This document shows positions 25,793-33,441 of a DNA stretch of 64,000 nt, piece after piece. The stretch covers positions 62,001 to 126,000 of the forward strand of contig NZ_BONV01000017.1 of the NCBI RefSeq assembly GCF_016862895.1, read 5' to 3'. Both the position numbers and the translations under genes were made by a program. This stretch comes from Planotetraspora kaengkrachanensis. GTDB taxonomy: Bacteria > Actinomycetota > Actinomycetes > Streptosporangiales > Streptosporangiaceae. The notes beneath the pieces are model-generated. The model searched no databases. It was not told the origin of the DNA and was given only the letters and a program-made list of their open reading frames with translations. How positions within the stretch are numbered: the stretch's first letter is position 1; every line of letters begins with the position of its first letter.

Positions 25793-26212
25793 TCAGCCCA
25801 GTTTGCCAGCCCGGCCGGGCCTCGGGAACGCCGCCCGTACGGCATGTCGGGTGGCCAGGACCGCGACTCCCGCGAGCAGCAGGCCGATCAGCCCCTGGTC
25901 GGCCTTCATCCACAGCGGGTATCCGCTGTCGGGCGCCACGCAGATCAGCACGATGCCGATCGTTCCCAGGATCGACAGGGTCCTGATTCGCACGTAGGCC
26001 GACCGCTTGCCCCTGGCCGCCTGCCCGGCCAGCGAGATCAGCCACAGCGAGGCCGCCGCCACGGCGCCGCCACGAACCCAGACCACCCAGTTCACCAGGT
26101 CGGGCCGGTTCCGCAGCACGGCGGCGACGATCAGGGTCACCAGCGACACAGCCGCCATTCCGACGAAGAGGGAGCGGATCCGACGGAGGCTTGCGAGCAC
26201 TTTGTTATCCAT
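25793..26212 (-). CDS. four-helix membrane protein, 139 aa
   Basis: Four hydrophobic helices are visible at about residues 15-33, 42-60, 76-93 and 105-122. Short basic loops (AARGKRSAYVRIR) orient them, and the C-terminus is basic. The start is ATG 26212. I recognise no family beyond similarity in layout to small integral membrane proteins paired with TetR regulators. Its 3' end is 41 bp from the TetR gene in the same direction, so it is a plausible target of that regulator. Confidence 0.75.
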   Translation of the reverse strand: MDNKVLASLRRIRSLFVGMAAVSLVTLIVAAVLRNRPDLVNWVVWVRGGAVAAASLWLISLAGQAARGKRSAYVRIRTLSILGTIGIVLICVAPDSGYPLWMKADQGLIGLLLAGVAVLATRHAVRAAFPRPGRAGKLG

Positions 26213-26403
26213 GCGAGTAATAATTACACGGCTGGATAAGAAGTGGCAATAGGCGGATCTCGTGCGTCTTCGACCGGCCCCCGGTTCGGCTCGTACGGAG
26301 TTGAGATCAGGAAGATCGGCAGGTCGGCGAGATGAGCGCTTTGTTCAAGACGCGGCGACCGAGCCCGGTCGACGCTGTCGGATGAGCAAGCGAGCTTGAG
26401 TCG

Positions 26404-26970
26404 TCACCACCGCTGGGGGCCGAAGCGGTCGATGAATCGGCCCGTTCCGGCGTCCATGCCCTCGGTCGCGAGCGTGACGATCGCGTCGGTGCCCTCGGTC
26501 ACGGTCTGGGTGCCGCGGTGCCCGTTGAGGTCGGTCGCGGTGTAGCCGGGGTCGGCGGCGTTGACACGGATGCCGGGCAGCGCCTTGGCGTACTGCGTCG
26601 TGAGCATCGTCACCGCGGCCTTCGAGGACGTGTACAGCGGCGAGACGATCTTCGATCCCACGCTGTCCGGGTCGTGGGTCAGGGAGAACGATCCCATGCC
26701 GCTGCTCACGTTGACGATCGCCGGGCGCTCCGACTTCCGCAACAGGGGCAGGAAGGCGTTTGTCACGCGGACGATGCCCACGACGTTCGTCTGGAGGACC
26801 TCGAGGGTGTCGTCCCCGGTCAGCTCCTCTGCGGGCACGCGTCGGCCGACGATCCCGGCGTTGTTGATCAGGACGTCGACGCGGCCCTCGTGCGCACGGA
26901 CGTCGGCTGCTGCGGCGGCGACGGACGCGTCGTCGGTGACGTCGATCTGCACGAAGCGTATGCCGGCCGG
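26404..26970 (-). pseudogene. short-chain dehydrogenase/reductase lacking the cofactor-binding N-terminus
   Basis: The core of an SDR is present: RFVQIDVTDDASVAAA, VDVLINNAGIVG (NNAG motif), PAIVNVSSGMGS, and the catalytic SPLYTSSKAAV, which keeps the Ser and the YxxxK pair. However, the N-terminal TGxxxGIG nucleotide-binding motif and about 35 residues are missing. An ATG at 26997 would give a product starting with unrelated residues. The break lies near 26965-26971, exactly where a truncated regulator begins on the other strand. The product cannot bind NADPH normally. Confidence 0.75.
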
Positions 26971-26971
26971 C

Positions 26972-27631
26972 GCGCTGGCGCGGGCGCTGCAACTCAACCG
27001 GGCGGAGCGCGACCACCTCTACCGGCTCGCCGGACTGCAGCCGCCCCGGAACGGCTTGATCAGCGACCACATCCCTCCCGGGATGCAGCGTGTGCTCACC
27101 CGGCTCGGCGACGCACCGGTCGCGGTGTTCGCCGCCGATTGGCGACTGCTGTGGTGGAACCACAGTTGGGCGGCGCTCCTCGGCGACCCCTCCGTGGTCG
27201 CGCCGGAGGAGCGCAGTCTGGTGCGCGCGCGTTTCCCAGTGGCATCCGATCGCGGGCGCATCGCGGCATGGCCGGTGGTCGCGGAGAACGCGGAGGCGTC
27301 CGACCGGGCCATCGTCGCCGACCTGCGCCGTGCGTCCGCCCGCTACCCGGAAGACGCGCACCTGAGCGAGCTGATCCGCCGGACGCTGGACGGCAACCAG
27401 CGCTTCGCCCAGCTGTGGCCCTCCGGCGCCGTCGGCGGCCACGGCGAGGATCGCAAGACGATCCGGCATCCAACGGTCGGTGAGATCACCGTCGACTGCG
27501 ACGTGCTCGCCGACTCGGACGCAGACCTGAAGATCGTCATCTATACCGCCGTCCCCGGCAGCGAAGACGAGACCAAGCTCGACCTCGCCCGCGTCGCCGG
27601 CTTGACGACCGCAGCACCGAACCAGGCCTAG
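26972..27631 (+). pseudogene. XRE-family regulator (MmyB type) lacking its HTH domain
   Basis: From 26972 the frame reads ALARALQLNRAERDHLYRLA, then PPGMQRVLTRLGDAPVAVFA followed by ADWRLLWWN, and ends with a normal C-terminus at TAG 27629-27631. This is the MmyB-like ligand-binding domain of helix-turn-helix regulators, which normally follows a 70-residue XRE HTH. The HTH is gone; upstream sequence in frame is antisense of the SDR fragment. In many actinobacteria this regulator type is divergent from an SDR gene, so one deletion removed both 5' ends. Confidence 0.75.
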
Positions 27632-27832
27632 ATGGCGTCTGCAGTACCCGTACCGCCGGCAACCGCCGTAATGGCGCGCCAATGGCACGCGGATCACGCC
27701 TTACGAGGCCACGAGGGGCAGCGGTCGAAGTCCGCTCGCAGCAGTCGCGATGGAAATTCCACCGGGTCCCCGCTCGCCTGCCCCGGCGGTTCGACGCCAG
27801 GCCAGGCGAGCGAGCGGGAGATCGGCCCGATC

Positions 27833-28798
27833 TCAGGACCCCGATGTGGCCGTCGGCTCCGGCGACCCTGGTGACCCCGGTACGGCCGGCGGCGGCGCGC
27901 CGGCGTCCTCGATCTTCTTCATGATGTCCGACGGCACGGGTCCGGCAGGCTTGATCATCAGCATGACCTGCCCGGGAGCGTACGGCTCGACGCTTGTCAC
28001 CTGCCACGTCGGGTCGATCTTCGACCGAGGCGTGAGATCCCCGTAGCCCCGACCGTCCGGAAGAGACCATTGGACGTTGTAGTGCGCGATCGTCAGGTGC
28101 TTCTGGGCGATCAGTGCCTCCACCTCGGCGACCGTGCGTCCCTCGACAGAGACGCCTTCCAGGACTTCGCCCTTCGCCGCCGAGGTGTTGGTGGAGGTGT
28201 AGGGCTCGCCGGGGCGGGCGGCGCGTCCGAGGACCACCGTGGCTTTACCGGTGAATCCCGCCTCGATTCGCAGGCCGATCGGGCACTGGGCGCCGCTCGC
28301 CGTCCTGCAGGAAGGATCGTCAATCGTGTCGATCTTCTGGTGCCCTTCCATCATCACGATGGTCCCCACCACGCTGGGCGAGGCGGGGACCAACTTCAGG
28401 TCGATGTCGAAGCCGCAGGCGCGGAAGTCGTTCCTGAGCCGCTTCTGGTCGGCGAGAGGATCCATGATGCGGGCGACCACGTAGTCATGGTCTTTGGAGC
28501 AGGTCACGGCGGCCTGAGCCGTGGACGCGTTCTGTCCGAACATCACGGTCCCCGCCACCGCGGCCACAGTCGCTGCTGCGGCGGCGACGGCCCCAATCGC
28601 CAGGCGACCGACGAGCGGCCGCCGCAGCCGGGACCGCCGGGGAGAACCGGGCTCTTGAGGGAGGGACGTCACAGGGGTGGGCGACGCGTCATGCGCGTTC
28701 TGGGAATGTCTGGTCATCTCGGCCATGAGGTGGGCCCTTCGTTGCGCGTGGCGGCCGCCGGGAAGGTCGCGCTCGTTGGGGATGAGCGGATCGGTCAT
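27833..28798 (-). CDS. anti-sigma-factor-like single-pass membrane protein, 321 aa
   Basis: A cytoplasmic N-terminus of about 60 residues (basic; MAEMTRHSQN) leads to one helix at about 66-88 (LAIGAVAAAAATVAAVAGTV) and an extracellular domain of about 230 residues with four Cys. That domain includes a PASTA-like stretch (GEVLEGVSVEGRTVAEVEAL) and a Pro-rich tail. The gene overlaps the ECF sigma gene by 4 bp, the arrangement of the CU044_5270-like proteins that accompany SigE/ECF factors in Actinobacteria. A role in controlling the sigma factor is inferred. The start is ATG 28798. Confidence 0.8.
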   Translation of the reverse strand: MTDPLIPNERDLPGGRHAQRRAHLMAEMTRHSQNAHDASPTPVTSLPQEPGSPRRSRLRRPLVGRLAIGAVAAAAATVAAVAGTVMFGQNASTAQAAVTCSKDHDYVVARIMDPLADQKRLRNDFRACGFDIDLKLVPASPSVVGTIVMMEGHQKIDTIDDPSCRTASGAQCPIGLRIEAGFTGKATVVLGRAARPGEPYTSTNTSAAKGEVLEGVSVEGRTVAEVEALIAQKHLTIAHYNVQWSLPDGRGYGDLTPRSKIDPTWQVTSVEPYAPGQVMLMIKPAGPVPSDIMKKIEDAGAPPPAVPGSPGSPEPTATSGS

Positions 28799-29436
28799 GA
28801 CTCCTCCACTGGGGGCCGGAGCGCGGTGGAGCGCTCACCTGGTCTGTGTGCCGTGCCGCCTGCTGGTTCCCGCGCATTCCCGGAAGATGAGGCCGTCAGC
28901 TTCTTGAGCCGGGCGCGAGCCCGCGACAGGCGTGAGCGCACCGTTCCCACCGGAAGGTCGAGCGCGATCGCGGCGTCGTCGTAGCTGAGCCCCGCCCACA
29001 CGCACACGGACAGGACCTCCTGGTCGGCGAGAGGGAGCCGGTTCACCGCGGTGAGCACACGGCGCATCTGGTGCTCGTCGTCGATCCGTCCGGCGATGTC
29101 ATCGGCCGGATCGGGCTCTGCGGACATGGCGGACATTCGGTCCAGGGCGTCACGATGATTGCGTTTGGCGCGGTAACGGTTGCGTAGGACGTTGTTGGCC
29201 ACGCCGAGGAGCCAGGGCAGAGCCGAGTCCCGCTCGGGGCTCAGTTCCCTGTGCCGCCGCCACGCCTCCAAGAACACCACCGAGGTGATGTCTTCGGCGT
29301 CCGACCAGTCAGCCGTACGGCGGAAGCAGTGGTTGTAGACGGCGCGCGCGTGCCGGTCGAAGATGACGCCGAAGGCCTCGGTGTCCCCGTCCGCTGCACG
29401 CGTCCATAGCTCGGCGTCCGTAGGAAGGCTGTCCAT
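28795..29436 (-). CDS. ECF RNA polymerase sigma factor, 213 aa
   Basis: Region 2 is FGVIFDRHARAVYNHCFRRT followed by DAEDITSVVFLEAWRRHREL, and region 4 is LPLADQEVLSVCVWAGLSYD followed by DAAIALDLPVGTVRSRLSRA. The start is taken at ATG 29436 (MDSLPTDAEL); the frame extends upstream but not in a family-like way. A C-terminal tail of about 30 residues is Arg/Pro-rich. The downstream membrane protein gene overlaps it by 4 bp and probably encodes its regulator. It lies just outside the tRNA-Ser island, 148 bp from the left repeat. Confidence 0.9.
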   Translation of the reverse strand: MDSLPTDAELWTRAADGDTEAFGVIFDRHARAVYNHCFRRTADWSDAEDITSVVFLEAWRRHRELSPERDSALPWLLGVANNVLRNRYRAKRNHRDALDRMSAMSAEPDPADDIAGRIDDEHQMRRVLTAVNRLPLADQEVLSVCVWAGLSYDDAAIALDLPVGTVRSRLSRARARLKKLTASSSGNAREPAGGTAHRPGERSTALRPPVEES

Positions 29437-29583
29437 CACACCAAGACTGTGTCGGCGGATGGGCACGGGTTCCCGGAATCCACAGATATTTCCCTGTACC
29501 CGCCGGCGATCCCCTTCGTCCCCTACAGATCTTCGCGATCACGTGCGTCCGGTGTGCTGCGTTCCTCCTGACCGCCCTCGGCG

Positions 29584-29677
29584 GCCCCTTCCCTGATCAA
29601 CGGTAAAGGGGCTTTGATCTGCGGAGGCTCGGGGATTTGAACCCCGGATGGGCTTAAGACCCAAACCGCATTAGCAG
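29584..29677 (-). repeat. displaced 3' half of tRNA-Ser(GCT): distal attachment-site repeat
   Basis: These 94 bp match 33076-33169 with one difference (T at 29604, G at 33096). The copy contains the last 56 nt of tRNA-Ser(GCT), beginning at the first base of the anticodon loop, plus the downstream terminator. The 5' half of the tRNA is missing here. This is what remains after an element integrates into a tRNA gene and supplies its own 3' half. Distance between copies is 3492 bp. Confidence 0.9.
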
Positions 29678-29967
29678 CTCGGATCTTGCCCGTCCCGATC
29701 AGTCCCACCTGGACCAACACCGCTCAGCGGTCCGCTTGGAACAGCATGGAACGGCGAGGAACCGCGACTACAACTGCCACTAGGAGCTGCTAGCCGCGGG
29801 ATGAGACCGTCCTCCTCGCAGCTGCCGCTCCCCGGGGCGGGACCGCCGTGTCAAGAATCAGCGCAGCTGATCGCGAAGCGACGCCGTAGGCGCCCTTGAT
29901 TCGGCGGGCCGCGTCACCGTATGGGAGGAGTGGGAGGCCGTCACCGAGGCCGCACAGGGCTGAGTCG

Positions 29968-30251
29968 TCAGGACCGGCGGACCAGCAGGGCGACCAGCGC
30001 CAGCACCACGAGGACCGCGGCCACGCCGCGACCTTTCCCGCGTGCGCCAGCTCCGCCGCGAACCGTGCGCGCGCCTTGGCGTCCCCACTGAATCGGGCGT
30101 GCAGCAGCTTGACGGCGACAAACTCGCCGTTCTCCCCCACGCCCCGGTAGACCGCGCCCTGGCCGCCCTCTCCGAGCAGACCGGCGATCCGGAAGGCACC
30201 TACCTGACGGGGATCATCCGTGCGAAGCGGCTGCGTCCCTTGCAATTTCAT
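29968..30251 (-). pseudogene. serine/threonine protein kinase remnant with internal deletion
   Basis: The start ATG 30251 begins MKLQGTQPLRTDDPRQVGAF, a normal kinase N-terminus. The glycine loop LLGEGGQGAVYRG and VAVKLLH (catalytic lysine) follow, with the start of helix C. After residue ~82 the frame shifts into VAAVLVVLALVALLVRRS and a stop at 29968-29970, which looks like the transmembrane segment of the same kind of receptor kinase. The whole C-lobe, including the HRD and DFG motifs, is deleted. No kinase activity is possible. It lies inside the tRNA-Ser island. Confidence 0.75.
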
Positions 30252-30417
30252 CCTCCACGGGGCACGCGGAAACGGAGGCGACATTACCGGAGCCGGTGGT
30301 TCTTCCGACCCGAAACGATCGCTAACGCGGACAGGATCCGGTCATTACGACCCCGTTCCGTACGGAAGCCCGCCGGTGTGGTCGCTGCCTCCACCGTCAT
30401 GGCCGTCCAGGGGAACT

Positions 30418-30651
30418 CACGCCACACGGCGGGGACGCTCCTCGTCGAGCAGGGCGTCCATCCGGGTAGTCCAAGAGATCCTCGGCCATGCCCGGGTCAC
30501 CACGACCGAGCGCTACACCCACGTTGCGAGCGTCCAGGTGAAGGGCGCGAGCGAGCGCATGGGGGCCGACTGCCGGGACCTGACCGCCACGCGGGTGGAG
30601 GCCGACTGTCCCGAAAAGCTAGCCTGCGCTCGTATCCGCGCGGACAAGTAG
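30418..30651 (+). pseudogene. C-terminal fragment of a tyrosine recombinase (integrase), frameshifted
   Basis: Two frames together read SRHTAGTLLVEQGVHP and then RVVQEILGHARVTTTERYTH, the box II region of phage-type integrases with the His, Gly-His and nucleophilic Tyr. A frameshift lies near 30465. The N-terminal core-binding domain and first catalytic Arg are missing. The tail after the Tyr (VASVQVKGASERMG) is typical of actinomycete element integrases. This is probably the remains of the enzyme that placed the island in tRNA-Ser; the element can no longer move by itself. Confidence 0.8.
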
Positions 30652-30680
30652 GCGATCGAGTTCTGAGTCCGTGCGGCTGG

Positions 30681-31229
30681 TCACGCCACGGAGTGCGTGA
30701 TGACACCGGTGTAGGCGCCCGTGGTCACCCCCGCGAACGGGATGGACATGATCAGGGTCGGCCGCCAGTTGCAGTTGTTGACCCCGGAGACCGCGACATG
30801 GGAGAACGCCACGCGGGTGGCGCTCAGGTTCACCCGCGTGGCCGCGGTCGGCTGGCCTGGTACGAAGGTTCCGCCACCCTGGGTCGCGGTGGCCGGCCCC
30901 GACCAGTACGACATGTTCGCCCTGCCGATGGTCACGACAGGCGTTGTCGTGCGGGTGTAGTTGGTCGACGAGACAGCGGCAGTCCACGGGCCGGCGCCTG
31001 GCTCACGGGTGTCCGTTACGGTCACCGTCTGCATCTGCACCGTCCTAGTGCCGCCGGGCGGCGCACTGCCGAGGGACATGGCCACGGGCGCGGTGATCGT
31101 CAACGCCCCGGCCCTGGGAAGCATGAACGTGGCGGCGCCCGGCGTCGCTTCCGCCGGTGGGCCGGGAAGGGTGACCAGCAAGGTGACCAACAGGGCGGGG
31201 GTGGCAAGGAACGCTGTTCTTCTGTGCAT
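30681..31229 (-). CDS. WxL-like domain surface protein, 182 aa
   Basis: The start ATG 31229 (MHRRTAFLATPALLVTLLVT) begins a signal peptide ending near residue 28. The mature protein is one beta-rich domain: TVTVTDTREPGAGPWTAAVS in the middle and NCNWRPTLIMSIP followed by GAYTGVITHSVA at the end. The two Trp motifs and the YTGxITHSV ending match the WxL domain, which binds peptidoglycan non-covalently in Firmicutes; here the first W motif is W-T-A, so the match is WxL-like. It is the last gene of a three-gene minus-strand operon, 13 bp after the DUF916-like gene. Confidence 0.8.
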   Translation of the reverse strand: MHRRTAFLATPALLVTLLVTLPGPPAEATPGAATFMLPRAGALTITAPVAMSLGSAPPGGTRTVQMQTVTVTDTREPGAGPWTAAVSSTNYTRTTTPVVTIGRANMSYWSGPATATQGGGTFVPGQPTAATRVNLSATRVAFSHVAVSGVNNCNWRPTLIMSIPFAGVTTGAYTGVITHSVA

Positions 31230-31242
31230 CTGTGTCTTTCGC

Positions 31243-32265
31243 TCAAGCCATGCCGGGGTTTGCCTGGCGACGCCTGCGCCGGAGGAGGTAAACACCCGTC
31301 GCGATCACAAGGATCAGCGCAAGCAGCAGGGAGATGAGGAGTAAACGATTCCCGCCGAAAAGGACAGATTGGCCCACTCCGGCGTCAGGGAAGACGACCG
31401 TGGCCGACACCGTCCGCTTCACCAGGCCGCTCTGGATGACCAGGTCGGCTTTCCAAGGCCCGTTCGGCAGGCGTGGATCCAGCACCACGACTACCTGTCC
31501 GACGTCACCGGGCTTCAGTGCGACACCCAGCGTGGCAGGATACGGCCCGGCACGCAGGCCGCCGGGCCCCTCCGAGAGGGACAGGGCTCCCGAAAGCTCC
31601 AGTGCCCGGCCACCCGTGTTGCGGACCTCGGCGACCAGGCGTGGCTGACCGGTGGCGTCACGCTCCGGGGTGAACTTCTCGATGCTCATGTCCGACGGCG
31701 GCTCTCCGCCAGGACCGATGTCGAGGTACATCCTGACGCCGACCCGGCTGGCGAGCCCAACATTGTGCACCTTGTCCGGCATTATGGCGGTCTGTGCCCA
31801 CATCACCGCGTACCGCTCTCCGCGCCACGCGTCCTGCGGCACGTCGACGGTAAACCACGCGATGCGCTTGTGTCCCGGCGCCAGGTCGATCTCCCTGGGT
31901 TCGACAGTCGTCCAGGTCGACAACTCGTTCGGCGTACGCTCCGGTGCGAACGTGAACGTGCGGCCTTCGATGGAAGCCGCCGCGGCGTAGAGCGAGACGT
32001 GCAGCGGTTCGGCAGTGGTGTTGGAGACCTCGAGCCGCCGTCTGATGGTGGTGCCGGGGTTGAGATGGTCGACGACGCCGGTGCGGGCACGGGGGTCCTT
32101 GCGACGGACAACGGGGGCGTCCACTAGTCGGACGCCGAGTCCCTCGCCGGGAGCCCCGGGGTCGAAGCGGCTCACCGCGCTGTGAGCTGTCCCCGCCGAA
32201 GCGAGGGCGGCCGGGGCCGCCCCGCCGTACGGGCCCATGAAGAGCGCGGACAGCAGGACGGCCAC
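31243..32265 (-). CDS. DUF916/WxL-interacting-protein-like membrane-anchored surface protein, 340 aa
   Basis: The start GTG 32265 begins a signal sequence ending near AALASA. Two immunoglobulin-like beta domains follow: residues 45-165 (GTTIRRRLEVSNTTAEPLHV, then ERYAVMWAQT) and 170-285 (VAEVRNTGGRALELSGALSL). A C-terminal helix at about 303-325 (LLLISLLLALILVIATGVYL) and an RRRRRQ tail anchor it in the membrane. This is the layout of WxL-interacting proteins (DUF916 plus DUF3324) that sit beside WxL proteins in Firmicutes. It lies 16 bp and 13 bp from WxL-like genes on either side, so a surface complex of the three products is likely. Confidence 0.78.
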   Translation of the reverse strand: MAVLLSALFMGPYGGAAPAALASAGTAHSAVSRFDPGAPGEGLGVRLVDAPVVRRKDPRARTGVVDHLNPGTTIRRRLEVSNTTAEPLHVSLYAAAASIEGRTFTFAPERTPNELSTWTTVEPREIDLAPGHKRIAWFTVDVPQDAWRGERYAVMWAQTAIMPDKVHNVGLASRVGVRMYLDIGPGGEPPSDMSIEKFTPERDATGQPRLVAEVRNTGGRALELSGALSLSEGPGGLRAGPYPATLGVALKPGDVGQVVVVLDPRLPNGPWKADLVIQSGLVKRTVSATVVFPDAGVGQSVLFGGNRLLLISLLLALILVIATGVYLLRRRRRQANPGMA

Positions 32266-32281
32266 GACGCGTCTGAGCCAG

Positions 32282-32800
32282 TCAGGCGACGGAATGTGTC
32301 ACCGTCCCGGTGTAAGTGCCCAGTCCCACCGACAGCGGGACGGCGATCGACAGTGTCGGATCCCACGTCGCGTCGCTGTTCCCGGTGCCGCCTGTGTAAG
32401 TCATGGCGATGCGCTGCGCGCCCAAACTTCCCGGCGCGCCCGGAGTCAGCGTGCCGGTGCCGACGAGCAGCGTGCCGGCACCGGGTGTGTATACAGCGGC
32501 GGCAGCCGCGATCGTGTCACTCGGCCCGATGAAGCTTGTGGACGAGACCCTGGCGGTCCAGTCCGAGGTTGGCGTGCCGCCACGGGCGTCGGTCACTCTG
32601 ACGGTCCCGAGGGGACCGCTGATCGAGTTACCTGCCGCGGTGCTGCCCAGGCTGACCGGCCCGGTCGCCGCGGTGATCGTCAAAGCGCCGGAGGTGACCG
32701 TGAAGGTCACCGTGGTGTCGGCGGCTTCTGCGCTCCGACCGGTGAGCGTGGCCAGAGCGAGGGTGCTTCCTGCTATCAGTGCGAGCTGCTTGAGTCGCAT
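32282..32800 (-). CDS. WxL-like domain surface protein, first gene of operon, 172 aa
   Basis: I chose ATG 32800 (MRLKQLALIAG), with GGGG six bases upstream; ATG 32806 is an alternative. The signal peptide ends near residue 28 (SAEAA). The mature domain shows TVRVTDARGGTPTSDWTARV, ATWDPTLSIAVPLSVG and the ending GTYTGTVTHSVA, the same plan as the protein at 30681-31229, but the sequences are well diverged. No sortase signal or membrane anchor is present, so it should be released or bind the wall through the WxL-like fold. It is promoter-proximal in the operon. Confidence 0.8.
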   Translation of the reverse strand: MRLKQLALIAGSTLALATLTGRSAEAADTTVTFTVTSGALTITAATGPVSLGSTAAGNSISGPLGTVRVTDARGGTPTSDWTARVSSTSFIGPSDTIAAAAAVYTPGAGTLLVGTGTLTPGAPGSLGAQRIAMTYTGGTGNSDATWDPTLSIAVPLSVGLGTYTGTVTHSVA

Positions 32801-33071
32801 ATTCATCCCCGTAACTGTGGACGAGTGGTTGTTCCGCTCGTCGCTGATCATCAAGATCGGTCCGATACTTTAAGACGGCCGAGTTACCTGGGATGCGGGG
32901 ACGCACGTCTCGTTGACGAGCTTCATACGATCTTTTGCTCGAACCGATGTGGTAGCGAACACACCGCCGAGCTGGTCTGCCGGGCTTGCCTGGGTCGCGA
33001 CAGGCGGGAGGATCAGGCTCGCTCCTGGGGCGACGCCTGACAACTGCAACTAGAGCGCCTTTGAAGATCAG
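32801..33071. other. island region upstream of the WxL-like operon
   Basis: I see no supported gene. The stretch lies between the first WxL-like gene and the tRNA-Ser terminator and should contain the operon promoter. A relatively AT-rich block with CTTTAA near 32867-32872 (TTAAAG on the minus strand) is a candidate -10 region. A minus-strand open frame through here is Arg-rich and unconvincing. Confidence 0.4.
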
Positions 33072-33107
33072 AAAAGCCCCTTCCCTGATCAACGGGAAAG
33101 GGGCTTT
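33072..33107 (-). terminator. terminator of tRNA-Ser
   Basis: Arms AAAGCCCCTTCCC (33073-33085) and GGG-A-AAGGGGCTTT (33094-33107, one bulged A) surround an 8-nt loop, 7 bp after the tRNA 3' end. The terminator is part of the 94-bp repeat and is therefore duplicated at the far end of the island. Confidence 0.85.
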
Positions 33108-33169
33108 GATCTGCGGAGGCTCGGGGATTTGAACCCCGGATGGGCTTAAGACCCAAACCGCATTAGCAG
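33076..33169 (-). repeat. tRNA-proximal attachment-site repeat of the 3.5-kb island
   Basis: This copy is contained in the intact tRNA-Ser(GCT) gene and its terminator. It runs from the first base of the anticodon loop to just inside the far arm of the terminator and equals 29584-29677 except at one base. Integrases that use tRNA genes commonly recombine within or near the anticodon loop, so the boundary itself supports site-specific integration. Confidence 0.9.
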
Positions 33170-33203
33170 TGCGGCGCCATAGACCTGACTAGGCGAAGCC
33201 TCC
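33114..33203 (-). tRNA. tRNA-Ser (anticodon GCT)
   Basis: This is a 90-nt class II tRNA. The acceptor stem is GGAGGCT/AGCCTCC, and the anticodon arm is CCGCA-CTGCTAA-TGCGG, with anticodon GCT reading AGC/AGU. The long variable arm is built on GGGTCTTAAGCCC, the T arm is CGGGG-TTCAAAT-CCCCG, and the discriminator is G. CCA is not encoded. All stems pair. Its 3' half and terminator were probably supplied by the integrated island, since a second copy of exactly that half lies 3.5 kb downstream. Confidence 0.95.
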
Positions 33204-33395
33204 TGGTTGCCGAGTGGCTCAGGACAGAGTACCGGCGATTGTGTGAGGCGGCAAAGCGGAATCCAACCTGAAGGCGGGCCTGGACCCGCCACCTGTCGGT
33301 ATCGCCTCAAGGACGTCTCCCGCTGACCATATGCCCAGATCGGGCGGGACACGGCAAGCGACACACGCGACTTTCCCCAGGGCAATGCACAGCCC

Positions 33396-33416
33396 TCATC
33401 CACAGGCTGTGGACAA
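33396..33416. promoter_or_regulatory. inverted pair of DnaA-box-like sequences
   Basis: TCATCCACA (33396-33404) and TGTGGACAA (33408-33416, reverse of TTGTCCACA) face each other across 3 bp, and a third partial TGTGGA follows. TTGTCCACA is the preferred DnaA box of streptomycetes. Two boxes are not an origin, and a chance or DnaA-titration role is possible. Confidence 0.35.
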
Positions 33417-33441
33417 GGGCTGGGTCTGTGGAGAAGGCCGA

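Noticed and set aside
30042-31337. Long plus-strand frame across the island
   Set aside because: Only a short part (about 30400-30460) is integrase-like. The rest is antisense to the WxL-like gene and Arg/Gly-rich.
33396-33416. DnaA-type boxes as a replication origin
   Set aside because: Only two boxes plus a partial one are present, no dnaA or dnaN gene lies near, and there is no AT-rich unwinding region. The single TTATCCACA at 47511 is equally isolated.
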